Origin: Tanypteryx hageni
Taxonomy: Eukaryota > Arthropoda > Insecta > Odonata > Petaluridae
Length of the DNA stretch: 64,000 nucleotides
Assembly: GCA_028673005.1 (NCBI GenBank)
Contig: CM054116.1
Span: 131,665,547 to 131,729,546 of the forward strand
Direction of reading: 5' to 3'
Shown here: one piece after another, positions 47,641 through 59,498 of the stretch
How the letters are laid out: each line of letters begins with the position of its first letter
How positions within the stretch are numbered: position 1 is the first letter of the stretch
Program-made: the position numbers and the translations under genes
Notes under the pieces: generated by a model
Told to the model about the DNA's origin: nothing
What the model saw: the letters and a program-made list of their open reading frames with translations, nothing else
Database searches by the model: none

Positions 47641-48239
47641 CTTTGAGCGTCGATTCGCCCGGGGAAGTCAGACTGCCAAATACCAAAGAAACGAATACGT
47701 AAATCTGTCGTTAAACTTGCCTGTTTTGAATAACGTTGACTTTGGAGCAAAATGACGGTTATTTATAAGAATCCCGAATCATTATTCTGTTTTTGTTTTA
47801 TCGATTTTCTTTGAAGAAACCTTTTCAAGAAATAGGCAGCATTTTTGTGCGAGTTTTCCTCTTTTTGGACACATCACAATATTTTTCACGTGATTCAACT
47901 AACTTCTACCAAGTAAAATTTGAATTTTATCTTACTCGTCCATTTAGAGGCCAGAATGGCCTCCGTGCGAAACTTTTCCCTTTTATTACTTCGTTCGTAA
48001 ATATATTAATAAGATATAGCAACATGAATATAATGCCTTTCATCCCATACACACTGAAAATTAAAACAATCTAACATAAATCTCAATCGCTTATGTGCAT
48101 TCTTACGTAATACAAAAAAAGGTCAATTTGTATTTCATATATTTTTATTATTTTCAATAGTATATTAATTGCTCATTACAAGGAAAGGGGTTAGAATGGT
48201 CATTAATCATCTTCTCGAAGCAAAATATTAAAGCAAAGT
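47641..48239. other. no gene seen
   Basis: AT-rich spacer before a tRNA-derived SINE. Confidence 0.5.
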
Positions 48240-48415
48240 TAATGGATGTGCGTTTATACGTGTATTTATAGAGAAGTGGTCAATGTATCAATGCTAAGAA
48301 CGCGGGTTCGAATCCTTCCGATGGCGTCGTCGTATTTCTTTGTTTTTGCGCTCGGAGTTAAAAGCCGCAATGTGCTGCTTATCATATAGCTAACAATAAA
48401 TAAATAAATAAGTCC
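48240..48415 (+). mobile_element. tRNA-derived SINE, different family
   Basis: TTATAGAGAAGTGGTCAATG gives an A-box-like segment and GGTTCGAATCC at 48305-48315 a perfect B box. A short tail with ATTTCTTTGTTTTTGCGC follows, ending in AATAAATAAATAAATAAG at about 48412. The body does not match the three-copy SINE family at 15 and 36 kb. Confidence 0.65.
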
Positions 48416-48714
48416 AAGTGGATGGGGACATTAAAATGTAATAAGGGTAAAAATGTCTTCTAAAATTATCCTATTAATCTAATATTAATCACAAATAACA
48501 AGATCTATGGGATGATATTATACTGAAAATGGATTTTTTATATGTATATTTTAAATAGAAAATTTTCTTTATCGTCCATAAAGATTAATTTTAATCCATG
48601 CTCCGAAGGATCACCAGCTATGCATATACGAGTATATACAAGTTTTCCTTGGAATATTTTCTTATCCGAAGTACCGAAACTAAATTTTAACGAAATGTGA
48701 CACTATTTCCCTTT

Positions 48715-49330
48715 GAAATTGATAAGAGAGAGAGAGAAAGAAGGGTGGCGAGATCTTCTCGACGGCGAAACGGTTTTTTTGTTTCGTTTGCGCGCGAGCT
48801 CCGCTCGCGAGGGTGTTAAGGCGTGCATGTTAGGCCGACTGCAGATGACGAGTCAGGGCTTAGGGAGAGGCAGCAGTCTCCGGTTACGGAGGAAGAGGTA
48901 ATGAGAGAGAGAGTGCGGACGGGGTGAAAACGGAGAAGGCGGGCTTTGGATCCCGTCGGCTAGCAAGAATTATTCCGGAGCTAAGGAGAAAAGGAGGTAA
49001 GTAAAGGAGGTAGAAGAGTAAGGAGGAGAGAGAGAGAAAGAGATAGAGAGAAGGGGAGATTGGCAGAGGAAGGGTCTGGATTTAGAAGACAGGATGTAGG
49101 AAGGAGTTGGGTGTAGAGGGTTGGGAGGAGAGGAGCGTTGATGATATGTGGCTTTAAAAGATGAAAGACTGGCAAAGAGAGAGTGAGAGAGATATGCGGA
49201 AGTAAGAGAGAGAGATTCTATAAAGGAAGTGGTTTCGGGAATCACAAGGAGGAAGTCTTTTGAAGAGAAAGTAGAAAGCGAGAGAGAGAAAGCGTAATGA
49301 GAAGGAACATATGAGAGGGACGCACTAAGG
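48715..49330. repeat. purine-rich tract
   Basis: G/A-dominated plus strand from 48890 to 49330, with (GA)n cores. A small GC-rich palindrome, CGCGAGCTCCGCTCGCG, lies at about 48793-48809. Confidence 0.75.
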
Positions 49331-51020
49331 ACAGAAGGCGTCTCTAGAGAGGCAAGATTAAACTTCAACCCTTACTCCTCTTCTACTAAACCTAAAACGC
49401 GCAGGTATTTTCCACTGATATTTTTATTCCAGGATGGAAAGCGAATTAATGGGAAAGCGGTGCGAGAGAGCTTCTCTCGAATCTCTCTAGGGAATCCATT
49501 ACAAGTCTCCAACGACTTCTTGCAATATATATTTTTTCATAGCATTTTCCATAGAATTAATATTGTAGGATAATGCGCAACATCAATTATTATATGAGTA
49601 ACGACGGCCGAATAGAAGAGGTGGCGAGAGGTCACAAGGAGGAGACGGATTAGGCTCAGTTGAGGGAAATTGGAGTGCGGAGTTGAGTGAGGTGCAGAGG
49701 TGGGCGGGGGGAAATGGAGGATGCAGAGGGAGAGTGGATCATAAAAGCCTCTGCATGGAGAGAGAGAGAGAGATTCAATGAATGGACAAGTGACGTGAGG
49801 GAAGCGATGCATACGCTATGGGAGAGGAGAGAACAGATGACGTGACAAAGCTTGAGGGGGTTGAAGGAAGGGAGGAAATGGAGGGTATGAAATCGGCGAA
49901 CTAATAAGAAAACGGCAAAAACAGAGGTGGAGGATATAATGTTTGCTGCATTACTGTCCCACAAAAAAGGCAAATACGGGGTCATGTCTTTGGGCCATCC
50001 GAGAAGACAAACCCCTCGACTCGCCAAAGGTTTGGATTACTGCGGGATGTGCGTCCGATGAGGGATTGGTGACTGCCGGCAGGTGGGCGCCACTCCTCGC
50101 AGCCGCTCGTTGCCCTAATACCCTCGCCCTGCTATGCAATTTCCGAAATCAGCATCCCATCAAAATGCGTGGTATCGATCCAAGTGAGCAGGAGAAACAA
50201 TCCCCTAGCGGTAATGGATATCCAACAATGCGCGCATCCGGTACTTTTTCTTTTGCCGAAGCTGGTAAACTTCATTAGTGTTTTCTTATAAAATAACGCC
50301 AAACTCCGGCAACTGATACGTTCCTCTCGACAGAGAAAAAGACTTAATGAGGAGTCCCACTTAAGACAAAATGAAATCCATGCCGAATCAGGGCCGAATT
50401 ATATCAAACAAAAACCTCTCCGGTTTCCCGGAAAACCCGCTCACGCACATTGGTTTAATGGAGAAAGCATTTCGGGAATTCGTTTTCACGTGCCTCCTTT
50501 CCCTGTCAAAATCCCGAGAAAACCAGATCCGGCAAAGGCCAGATAACACGATCTAAAATTCGATCGTTCATTCCCGCGTACATATTTGGTGAAACAGATG
50601 CAAAAGAAAATATTGAGTGTCAATCAAGGAGTGGAGTGTTTAACATAGTGACGAATTTTTAATGGAGATATAAAGGATATTTGTCGCGCAGTAAGATACG
50701 ATATGAATACTAAAAAAATTCCATAAATATGCTATTTTTATAATTAAAACAAAATGAAAAATCTTTTCGATGGAGCTAACTAGCTATTGCTAACATAATG
50801 AAACGTAACATAACTACATCTGGTGATAACTGTGAACTTGAGAATGAGTAAAGATGATAAAAAAGATCCGGGTAAAAAATTGAAGATTAATGTTGAAATT
50901 AATGCTAAATAAATACATTACTGTAGCGAAATCGTTCATTTAATACAAATATATACAATTTCGAAGATAAAAATGGAATTTGGGAAGAGTCCAAGTTACG
51001 CAAGAAAAATCAAACGCACA
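49331..51020. other. no gene seen
   Basis: Purine-rich patches at 49600-49900, then mixed DNA. A 111-codon plus frame at 49943-50278 was examined and not matched to any family. Confidence 0.45.
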
Positions 51021-51024
51021 CAAT

Positions 51025-51392
51025 TGCGCCGTGGCGAGGAAAGGGGGAGACTCAGGAGCACAAATGAGAACAACTGAGTGAACTTAGGAAGCTTTATTGC
51101 TTTATCAGTGGTGGAGCAAGCGCTCGACAGCGGGTAACGAGGAGGGAAGGGACGGAGTGCAACACACCTTACCCACGGCGGACGGCGGGCGAAGCCGGAC
51201 GGTGAGCGACTGGGCGCGACGTGGCGATGCGTCTCTGCGGACGGCCGGGACCCAAAAGACCATAGGGCGGCCAGTCGGGCGGATATAAATAGGGAGGCCG
51301 CATCCGACTGTCCCTAGCTTTCGGTCCCTCCACAGCCCTCACGCGACTCCATTCACCACCTTTGGGCGAGTGCCGTACGAACCTCAGGTTCA
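51025..51392 (-). mobile_element. solo LTR of a gypsy-type retrotransposon
   Basis: 368 bases bounded by TG...CA: on the minus strand it starts TGAACCTGAGG and ends CCACGGCGCA. It is flanked by a perfect 4-base duplication, CAAT (51021-51024 and 51393-51396). On the minus strand a TATA-like TATTTATA lies at 51284-51291 and an AATAAA signal at 51093-51098, in the order expected for U3-R. The minus strand shares CATTTGTGC and CCCTTTCCTC, in the same order, with the gypsy LTR at 59499-59703, suggesting related families. No internal retroelement coding sequence flanks it, as expected after LTR-LTR recombination. Confidence 0.75.
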
Positions 51393-51396
51393 CAAT

Positions 51397-52283
51397 GATT
51401 AAAATATTATGATGTCCTTAGAAAAGCAGAAAATTTACCAGCAATAAATATAAGACGTAAATATGTTTAATTTCACGTAAATTAATTACTGTCCCTCGCA
51501 CTTCTCGGGTGTAATCCTGAAAGCGAAATTTTGCTTTGTATTTCAATTTTTGTTATGAAAGAACCTTTTCGTCCGGCAATTGAAAAAGGAGTACGGATTG
51601 GCAAAAGCGCCTCAAACAGAATCCTCCAGATGTTTTGAAATGTTTGGGACGGAATAATCGAAAAAGGAGAGAGGAAAATCAACCTTCCACTCATACAAAG
51701 ACATGTTTATTAGATTCAAAGACCGAAACGAACGACGGCTACAAGTGACCTGTTAACTCTCCTTTGTCGATAATGGAGTGTAAAAAGGACCGATGGAGAG
51801 AAACAAAGAGAGAGAGAAAGAGAACCTGTGAGTATTTGATCCACGCCGCTCGTTGGGGAATGGTCCAAGAAGAAGAGGGAGAAAAAGAGAAGGGGAAAGA
51901 GGATTCATTCCTTTCTCCAAAGGACTCGCAGGAGGTGATATGAAAAAAGGTTCATCTCAAACGAGAGAGGATTGGATAGCAGCTCCAACTAATGCTTTCT
52001 CCGAAGATTCTTCGATCTCTCTCTTTCTTTAATAGCAAACGCCAGCGCTAACACAAATGTACGTGTGTATGTACTTGAATGTGAAGTAGAGTAAACTCAA
52101 AATTCTGGCTATAGAATTACTATGAATCTTTCAGGGAAACATAATTGCGGAAATGAAAAATATTCTCTTCGAGTAACCTAATATAGTCGTAAATACACGA
52201 GTTGCACAGGCTTAAGAATGTGCATGCGTGCGTGCGTCGTGTGTGAGTATACGTGAGTACAGTTCTTTGTAGGGGAAGGAAGA

Positions 52284-52286
<3 letters not shown>
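51397..52286. other. no gene seen
   Basis: AT-rich with a short GA-rich patch at 51790-51910. Nothing was recognised. Confidence 0.5.

Positions 52287-52346
<60 letters not shown>
52287..52346. repeat. (TA)n microsatellite
   Basis: About 30 uninterrupted TA dinucleotides. Confidence 0.97.
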
Positions 52347-52350
<4 letters not shown>

Positions 52351-53430
52351 GAAACTTAACCCTGAGATTAAGCGTTATGTAGTGAGTTGTTTTTAACACA
52401 GTGAATTCAGCATAATTTTTTAATATTGAAGCCTAAATTAAATGAAACCTTTTATTAGCCATTTCTGCGTCAATCGGCTCTCACCTAATTTTATCGTTTC
52501 TGGTTTGGTTTAAAAATACTTTTTCTGATGGAGCAATGTTTTGTAATACTTGTCGCGTTTTCATATTTTTCCATTGGAGGACATTTTTAATAAATTTAAG
52601 CAAATACTTAAAATTAATTTTTTAATGAGACTTTTTTTTAGAGTTTAAGGATTATTAACATTTAGAAATTTTTTCAAGGCTAATCTCTTTTGTGCAATGA
52701 TAATTCAAAACGTAAAAGAAACTAATTCCTTATTTATTGCTACGAGTGATGCTACACTTGTTGTCCGCTAAGTTTTGCACACAATAGCGGCAGCAAATTG
52801 ATGTTTGAAAGAGAAGAGTTTTTGGGTAAGTAATTATTGTGTTGCTATGCGAAAGATAAGAGGATTGGGACCACCTGTTTGGCGACTCCGCATAACTGCC
52901 ATTCCGCTCAGTGGTAATAAAATACAAGTTCAAACAAAAGATTATGACCAACAAAAAGGAAAATAAATCACAAACGATATTATTAATGCGAAATTAAATT
53001 TGCTATAAGGAGAGAATATGTGGACGTGAAATGAGCACGGCCGGAATCCTGAAGGAATGTTTGTCATCGGCGACGCAAGTCTATTATGAGGTAAGGAAAA
53101 AACAGATGAGCGGAGGAATCGAGGGCATTGAGTCCGTCAAGAAAATCAATGTTGACGGAGAAAAAGCAAGAAGAATAGATTGAAGATGCGGAGAGAGAGA
53201 GAAAACCGGGAAAATATAGAGAGATGAGATTGAGCGGGGGCGTTTGCGAGCGATTGGGAGTGGATCCAAATGGCAAGCGCCAAGAATATGCATCCTCCCT
53301 CATCCTAGCTCCCTTTTTCCCCGACTCCTCAGCCTTATACATTTCCCTATCACTTCCACACCCTCCTACGTTACTTTCATAATACAAGCACCACAGATTC
53401 CATTCCATTCCTTCCTCCCGTCCTTTTAAA
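52347..53430. other. no gene seen; AT-rich
   Basis: No family was recognised in any frame. Confidence 0.5.
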
Positions 53431-54535
53431 TTCTATCTCTATCTCTCTCCCTCTCTTTCCCTCCCCCCATGTCTCCCCCTCTCCCTTTGCACATCTTCTT
53501 CCCCTCCCTCTCTTTTCCTCTCCTCTCGTTCCCTCCCTCCTCTCTCTCTCTCTCTTTCTACATTTCATCTTCTCTCCAACCACCTCTTCCCAACCATCTC
53601 CCTCTTTCTCTCTCTCTTTCTCTCTCCCCCCTCTCTTCATCTCTCTATCCCGCCTATATTATTCTCCCTTTGCCAATAATACCCCTATCTTACTCTCCTC
53701 TTCCCGATAAACTTCGATATTCTCCCTCTCCATTTCCTTTTCCCCTCCTCTCGGTTCTTTCTCTGCTTCCCTCCGTCCGCCAATATACACAGCTCTTTAT
53801 TCGAGTTTGGTCGGCGATCATCTCTGGGTCCTCGTGCAGTGGCGCTTAATGGAGGGATAGAGGACGTATTGTGGACGAGGAGAGCGGAGGGAAGTAAGGC
53901 GAGGAGGGAGTGGGACCGCGAGAGGGGTTTTGATGGAGTGGATTGCGGCGGAGTGTGGGATGGAATCGAAGGAGTCAGGGATTGGGAAAGAGGGGGGGTT
54001 GAATAATAAGAAGCAGCAAGAGTGGCCAGGGGGGGCGGCTGAGGTTTCTTTCGAGTGCTCGTTTATTCCCATGCACGAGTCTCGCGGCTGGATGGAGCAG
54101 GGGAGGTGGGAGAGGCAGGGGAAGGAGATTGGGGCGGAGGGATATATATCTTCTCCCTCGCGATCCTTCCCCAAAATTCCGTGATATGCGCCTTTGCCTC
54201 TTCGGCCTCTCCGCGTCCATTTTCTTCCCCATTGCCTATAACATCTCCGCCACCTTTCCTACTCCCTCTCCTTTCTCCTCCCTTCCCATCCTCCCATTCT
54301 CTCCCTCCCCACTCTGCTACTACCCTCCCCTTCCCTTTCCTTTCTCCTCCCCCTCTCCCTCTCCTCCCCCTCTCCCTTTCCTCCCCTTCTATCCTCGCCG
54401 CTTCTCCCCACCCCTTTCTCGTTCACCCCATCCGCCCACCCTCTCATCCCTAATCCCACTCATCCTCTTCCACCTACCCGCCCCTCCTCCTTCATCCTTC
54501 TTATCTCTTTCGTCATCCTCGTTATCATTCCCGAA
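53431..54535. repeat. two pyrimidine-rich tracts around a G-rich core
   Basis: 53431-53700 and 54190-54535 are C/T-dominated on the plus strand. 53840-54150 is G/A-rich. The long Ser/Pro/Leu frames across it are artefacts. Confidence 0.75.
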
Positions 54536-54901
54536 CGTGGAGCGCCGCTCGACTCCCGAATAGGACTCTGAATCTAAAGGGGCACGGTAGTTTATTACGT
54601 CAAAAAAGATTCATCTCCTATTCATGGAAATTCCAATGGTAATTTTTCCTTTATTTCGAATCGGCGATAAATTATACGACCTTCGTCCACGAGATACTTC
54701 TTCAATATTTTTATTGATGGTTGCTGTTGTTGTCATAATTTATACAGATACTCTCGCACAAGAGGCGGCAGGCACATATCGGTTTCATGAAAAATATCTT
54801 CAAGCTTGAAATTCCTCTCTGTGTAAGATATTAATTGGCTCATAACGAGATAGCTATTTAAAAAATAATGTTAGGGTGATCTTTCAGTGTGAAAGTTTCA
54901 A
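54536..54901. other. no gene seen
   Basis: AT-rich spacer ahead of the Penelope-like element. Confidence 0.5.
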
Positions 54902-55135
54902 GAACAAGCACTTAAAAAGTACTCGTCTCAGGTATTTCCAATAGCCACAACAGGATTAAGACAAACCAGGTGCGCATTTCGGCTACAAAGCAGCCTTCAC
55001 CGCAAACAGATTCTAAAAGAATGCGTGTGCCAGTATTTCCGTTGTTTTTATATGTGTGAGTAAAGTGAGGGAGGAAAAGGTGCGGATTTTGTGGATGGGT
55101 GTCCATTGTGGGTGCGCGGGGGGAAGGGTGAATTC
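54902..55135 (-). repeat. Penelope-like long repeat, left copy
   Basis: Read on the minus strand it carries CATATAAAAACAACGGAAA, then TTTTAGAATCTGTTTGCGG, then TGAA-GGCTGCTTTGTAGCC-GAAATGC. The last block is a stem-loop flanked by remnants of a hammerhead-like core. Confidence 0.7.
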
Positions 55136-55289
55136 TGGAGCCTGCGAATTTATAAGGAAAGGTAATTGAGCTAAAGGAAACGGAAGATTTGTGGCCATAG
55201 GAGAGGTGGGTTAGGTTGCCTGGGTTAAACCACGAAGATTTTTTCTAAGAAATCAACGTTGTAGTTGTAGTTGTTCATTGTCAGTTTAG

Positions 55290-55860
55290 CCATTTAGAAA
55301 GAAAGTAAGTTGGAGAGCTTATGGCTGAAATTATCGGTTTCTTATAATTGTCTTTTTTATGGATTTTAGGAAAGAAGTTCATTTTTAGCATGGAGGGATT
55401 AGATATGTTCCGTTTTAGATTGTGTTTTTTGTAAATTATAGTAAGGCAGTTATTTAAAGTTTCCTTTGTTTGTCTTATCATTTTACTTATGGGATTTTTG
55501 TCCATTTTAATGTATGGACCTTCCGAGAGTAATTGTTGCGTATGTTGCAGTACTGTGTCTTGTTTATTGTTACGATTGTTTTCTCTTAATCGGCTTTAGT
55601 ATAAATTTTTTTTTTAGTTTTTATTGATTTGATGCTTTGGTGTGCTCCTGTGGTTATGTTTGATGATATTGTTTTTTAATTGTGCGTAACACGAGTGTCT
55701 GATAAAGAATTTTGAGTTTTCATGCAGTGATTCAATGGAGTTTTTAATGTCAGTTAAAAGATCTTGGGATGATAGAAAATTTTAAACCCTTGACTGAGGA
55801 ACGAAGTTTCTTAGTTAGAAAGCGTTTTGGTTGATAGGTTTACAACTTTGTCTTTTTTTG
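55290..55860 (-). pseudogene. Penelope-type reverse transcriptase, N-terminal part
   Basis: The minus strand with frame switches and stops reads VVNLSTKTLSN-ETSFLSQGL, then KFSIIPRSFN. Next come LLSEGPYIKMDKNPISKM, then MNFFPKIHKKDNYKKPIISA and ISSPTYFLSKWLN. These match the Penelope-like RT landmarks V-x-N-L-S...L-S-x-G-L-x-F-x-x-x-P and L-P-K-I-H-K...R-P-I-V-S-x-I-x-S-P-T-Y-x-L-S-K. The catalytic palm Asp motifs and the C-terminal endonuclease are missing. Roughly 200 codons remain from a protein that usually exceeds 600. Confidence 0.8.
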
Positions 55861-55981
55861 GTAAGGGGTGTAGTTTGATTGCGGATTTGAAATCAAATTT
55901 TCAAGGTTTTTGTTTAAATTGGTTGATTTCTTGTAAAATCTGTGTTTGTTTACGATGTGAACTTAGTATTCTACGTTTTTT

Positions 55982-56209
55982 CCATCCCCACGCGCACTCT
56001 CAATGCACACCCACCCATAAAATCCCCCTCTCTCTTTCCTCATGCATATAAAAACAATGAAAACACTAGACACATGTTATTTTAGAATATATTTTCGGTG
56101 AATTACCGCTGAATACGGCTGCTTTGAAACCAAAATGCACATCTGGCTCTTTATAACCTTGTCGTAGCGATTGGCGATACCCGAGACAAGTATTTTTAAG
56201 TGATTGTTA
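55982..56209 (+). repeat. Penelope-like long repeat, right copy
   Basis: The plus strand carries CATATAAAAACAATGAAAA, then TTTTAGAATATATTTTCGG, then CTGAATACGGCTGCTTTGAA. It matches the left copy through GACAAGTATTTTTAAGTG. Here the core retains CTGAATA where the left copy has a short deletion. Confidence 0.7.
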
Positions 56210-56910
56210 TCGAATTTTTTCAGCCATAAGACGAGCTCGACAAATCTCTGTTGAAATATGAACTTTACTCTATCACATTATAACATACAACAAAATCACG
56301 GCATGAATATGCGGATAATAATTCGCTGATCAATACTTAACTGCGTCGATACACAATATTTTAGTTGCATAGAGAATGTGACGTGTACCTTTAAATAAAT
56401 ACATATTATTCGTATTCGTTCATTTCATATATCGAAAGACTCCCTCAAGGCATAAAACACGCATGGCCAGATACACCGCCACCTCCTTAAATGCCATCAT
56501 ACGACACGAATTAACTTCGAAGAAATCGTTGAATTTATTTAATCAAGGGGTACATTTTTTACGGGAAACAATCCTAGCCGAGGGAATGTCTAAAGCGACC
56601 CCCTCGAACACTAAATAAAAAATATTCTGTAATTAAGGTATAAAACTTACTGTGCACAGCGAAGCTCTTTGCCGCGCTCGAAGTCAAGAAATATTGACTC
56701 ATTCACAGCTTGGTTCACGGTCCAAGCACACGCATCCGACTTGCTCCGAGCGTCATCACCCCACTGCAGGGAGATATGGCAAAAGCACCGAATGTGAAAT
56801 CTCTATTCCTGAATTCGAAAGCAATATAAACTTAGAGACTGTATCCAGATAGAGTAATGAACCCCAATGGAGATGTCCTCGCAAAAGGAGTTTCAAACAG
56901 TGGAAATGAG
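56210..56910. other. no gene seen
   Basis: AT-rich to mixed DNA. No family was recognised. Confidence 0.5.
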
Positions 56911-57030
56911 GAATATCTCTCTCTCCCTCTGCCCCTCTCTCCCCTCTCCAACTCTCTCTCTCTCTCTCCCCCCTCCCTCCATCCCTTCCCCCCTCTACCT
57001 CCCTCTCTCTCTCTCATCTCCCGTTTCTCT
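56911..57030. repeat. (CT)-rich pyrimidine tract
   Basis: TCTCTCCCCTCTCCAACTCTCT-type plus strand facing the polypurine VNTR that begins about 100 bases later. Confidence 0.85.
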
Positions 57031-57174
57031 TCCTTCCTAGATCAGTCCCACACTCCCCAAAGGTCTCTTCCTCCCTTGAGCAATCGAGGCAATCGTCGGA
57101 ATCAGCGAGATATGGATCAACTAGGGAATGGGTGGTGGGAGAGTGAAGGGGGAGGAGAATGGAAGGGGAAGAGA

Positions 57175-57442
57175 GAGGAGTAGGAGAATGGAGGGGTAGG
57201 AGATTAGAGGAGTAGGAGAATGGAGGGGTAGGAAAATGGAGGGGTAGGAAAATGGAGGGGTTGGAGAATGGAGGGGTAGGAAAATGGAGGGGTAGGAAAA
57301 TGGAGGGGTAGGAAAATGGAGGGGTAGGAAAATGGAGGGGTTGGAGAATGGAGGGGTAGGAAAATGGAGTGGTTGGAGAATGGAGTGGTTGGAGAATGGA
57401 GGGATAGGAGAATGAAGGGGGTGGAGAATGGAGAAGGATGAG
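57175..57442. repeat. 16-bp VNTR, unit GGAGGGGTAGGAAAAT
   Basis: About sixteen tandem units of GGAGGGGTAGGAAAAT with a regular variant GGAGGGGTTGGAGAAT every few units. The 220-codon minus frame across it (Pro-Pro-Phe-Ser-Tyr repeats) is the translated repeat, not a gene. GA-rich sequence continues to about 57600. Confidence 0.92.
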
Positions 57443-57642
57443 AACGGAGGACAATGGAGAAAGATGATAATGGATGATGAAGAGAATGCAGGGAAGTATA
57501 GAGGAGAGGAGAAGAATGGGGGAGGAGAATTGGGAGGAAGAGAGAGGAGGTGGAGGAGAATGGAAGGAGAGGAGAATAGAGGAGGAGAATTGAGAGACAG
57601 ACAGGCAAACGACTTTATTTAGGGCGAAATTGAGAAATAGTC

Positions 57643-57900
57643 CAGGGGTGGACAAACGGCGGTTCGCGAGCCGCATGCGGCTCTTTTAACTTAACGTGCG
57701 GCTCTTATTCATTTTCAATCAAGGGCATATCAAGATTTATCACGTCAGAATGCGATAACGCTGTGCGAGTAAGACCTTTTGGGGATGCTTAATGGGCATG
57801 CAGTCTCTCTGTATTGCATAAAATACAAGTTATGTTTACTGTTCATACATATTTGTGCGCAGAATGCGTGTCTTGCGGCTCTCAAACTTATTCCCTTCTT
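57643..57900 (+). mobile_element. hAT transposon terminus fragment
   Basis: CAGGGGTGGACAAACGGCGG at 57643, followed by GCGAGCCGCATGCGGCTC, is a recurrent hAT terminal sequence in animals (usual form CAGGGGTGGGCAAAC). GCGGCTCT recurs at about 57676, 57701 and 57875. No transposase or second terminus was found. Confidence 0.6.
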
Positions 57901-57969
57901 ACATTTAACTCATTTGTCATATAAGTACAATATTTACATATTAAAAATAAATTAATTACATGTACATAC

Positions 57970-58440
57970 ATAGAGGAGAGAGGAAGGAGAGGAGGGAGGA
58001 GGTAGAGGATAGTTGGGGGGAGGAAAATGGAGGGAGAGGGGATATGGAGGAGAGAGAGGAGGGGAGGGTGGATTGGAGGAGCGTCGGGAGAGGGGAGAAT
58101 GGGACGGGCCACGCGAGGCAATCGCCTCTTATCGGTGAACCTCCAAATGGGTAGAGTATAAAGGAGTTGGAATTGCAAAGGTATATTCGGAAGGGTGGAT
58201 GAAAAGAGGAGAAGAGGGTGAGAGAGGGAGTGGAAAGCGGGCGGAAGTAGTGAGATTGCAGTTGGGAGGAGAAAGGGAAGGGGAGAGGAAGAACGAGAAG
58301 AGAGAAAGGGAGGAGAGATTTGGCAAGAGGAGGGAGAATGATGGCTAGAGAATGGAGTTGGCAGTAAGGATGAAGCGAAGGAGAAAGGAACACGAAGAGA
58401 GAAAAGGAGGGAGGCTAAGGGAGAACGCGGGTGTCTGAGG
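57970..58440. repeat. purine-rich tract
   Basis: G/A-dominated plus strand with degenerate GGAGAGAGGAGGGAG units. Antisense Ser/Pro/Leu frames are artefacts. Confidence 0.85.
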
Positions 58441-59498
58441 AGGAGAGTGGATAAGGTTTGTCAGAGTTCTTACTTTGCTAAAAAATATATTTTCTGTTCC
58501 TGTGGATTCGGAGAATATTTGTCAGCCTTCGTTCGCTGCCGGAGACGTACGTTATAGAAACACCGCCGCATTGAGAATAACTCTCTCATGAGAGCCGCAC
58601 TGCCTCTTGCGTAGTCAGCTCTTTTTTTCCCGAATACCGGATCAAATGACACAGCGAATTTTCGCAAGTTAACTAAATCTAGACTTCCGTTTTTCCTAAA
58701 TATGGTAAACGATGAATAGTCTGTGCTTTCGGAGCGCTACGAAAATCCTCTGCGCACGGGTGTCGCTTTCTTTGGTGGCGGCGTGCTGGCCCAGGGACAG
58801 GAAGGGAAACCGCGCACGCACAACAGAGAAAAGAACTCCCCTCTGAGGTGGCATTTACTTTCTTCGAGGTGCAACATCGGGCCGTGCGGCTGCATTAGGA
58901 CTAAAACATTAAATCGCGTCCGAATGAATTCAAGGATGTAATTTTAACTGAGATTTAATTTTGCTGCCCTACAACCTTCCGTCATTTATTTTTATAATAT
59001 CGTTTATAAATTACTATTACAATGAGACGCAATTCTTTTCGAATAGAGCTATGCGGTTAAACATAAACGAGAAAACTCTTGCCTCAGACGGCAAACTAGG
59101 GCTTGAAAAACTTCTGTTGCAATTTCGACATTGCAAGCAGCAAAAGATGTCTGTAATTATTTATAATTGTGAGGCTTGCTTTAGAAAAAGAAATCCTTCG
59201 GAAAAATCTGATGTAACAGTCTTATAGTCAAGTAAATAGCCTGAATTGGCGATTAGGAAAAGCTTTGACAACCTGAAACGACGCGTATATGGTTATGAGA
59301 GTGTATTTCCGACGAGAAACTCTGAATGTATCACCATTAAAATAATTAATTTTAGGCTGTAATTCCACGAAATTTGTTTCTGTATTTTTAAAGACGGAAA
59401 GGATATATTCAATGCAAACACGCAATCATATCTGCCTCTTTTTGTTCCATATTAAAAAATATCTTTTCAGAAAATCCAAAGCAAAACTAAATAAAGAT
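58441..59498. other. no gene seen
   Basis: 58720-58930 is richer in CpG; the rest is AT-rich. Frames of 60-90 codons were examined without recognising a family. Confidence 0.45.

Larger units (their letters stand above)
54902..56209 (-). mobile_element. Penelope-like retroelement fragment with inverted long repeats
   Basis: A reverse-transcriptase fragment on the minus strand is flanked by two copies of an approximately 230-bp repeat in inverted orientation, both pointing outward: 54902-55135 (minus) and 55982-56209 (plus). Shared blocks, in order, are ACACCCAYCCAYAAAATCC, CATATAAAAACAA, TTTTAGAATMTRTTT, GGCTGCTTTG, AAATGC and TACCYGAGACRAGTA. Penelope-like elements carry such long terminal-repeat-like sequences in direct or inverted orientation. 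The element lacks the YxDD palm and the GIY-YIG endonuclease, so it is a deleted copy. Confidence 0.75.

Noticed and set aside
46442..47646. Several 90-140-codon frames on both strands as a candidate gene
   Set aside because: No domain, no consistent frame and strong compositional bias. Only the CpG density is reported.
51280..51300. Host gene TATA promoter on the plus strand
   Set aside because: The site lies within a 368-bp TG...CA unit with CAAT duplications and a minus-strand AATAAA, so a solo LTR explains it better.
57014..57676. 220-codon minus-strand frame
   Set aside because: It is mostly the 16-bp VNTR translated; the Pro-Pro-Phe-Ser-Tyr period matches the DNA unit.
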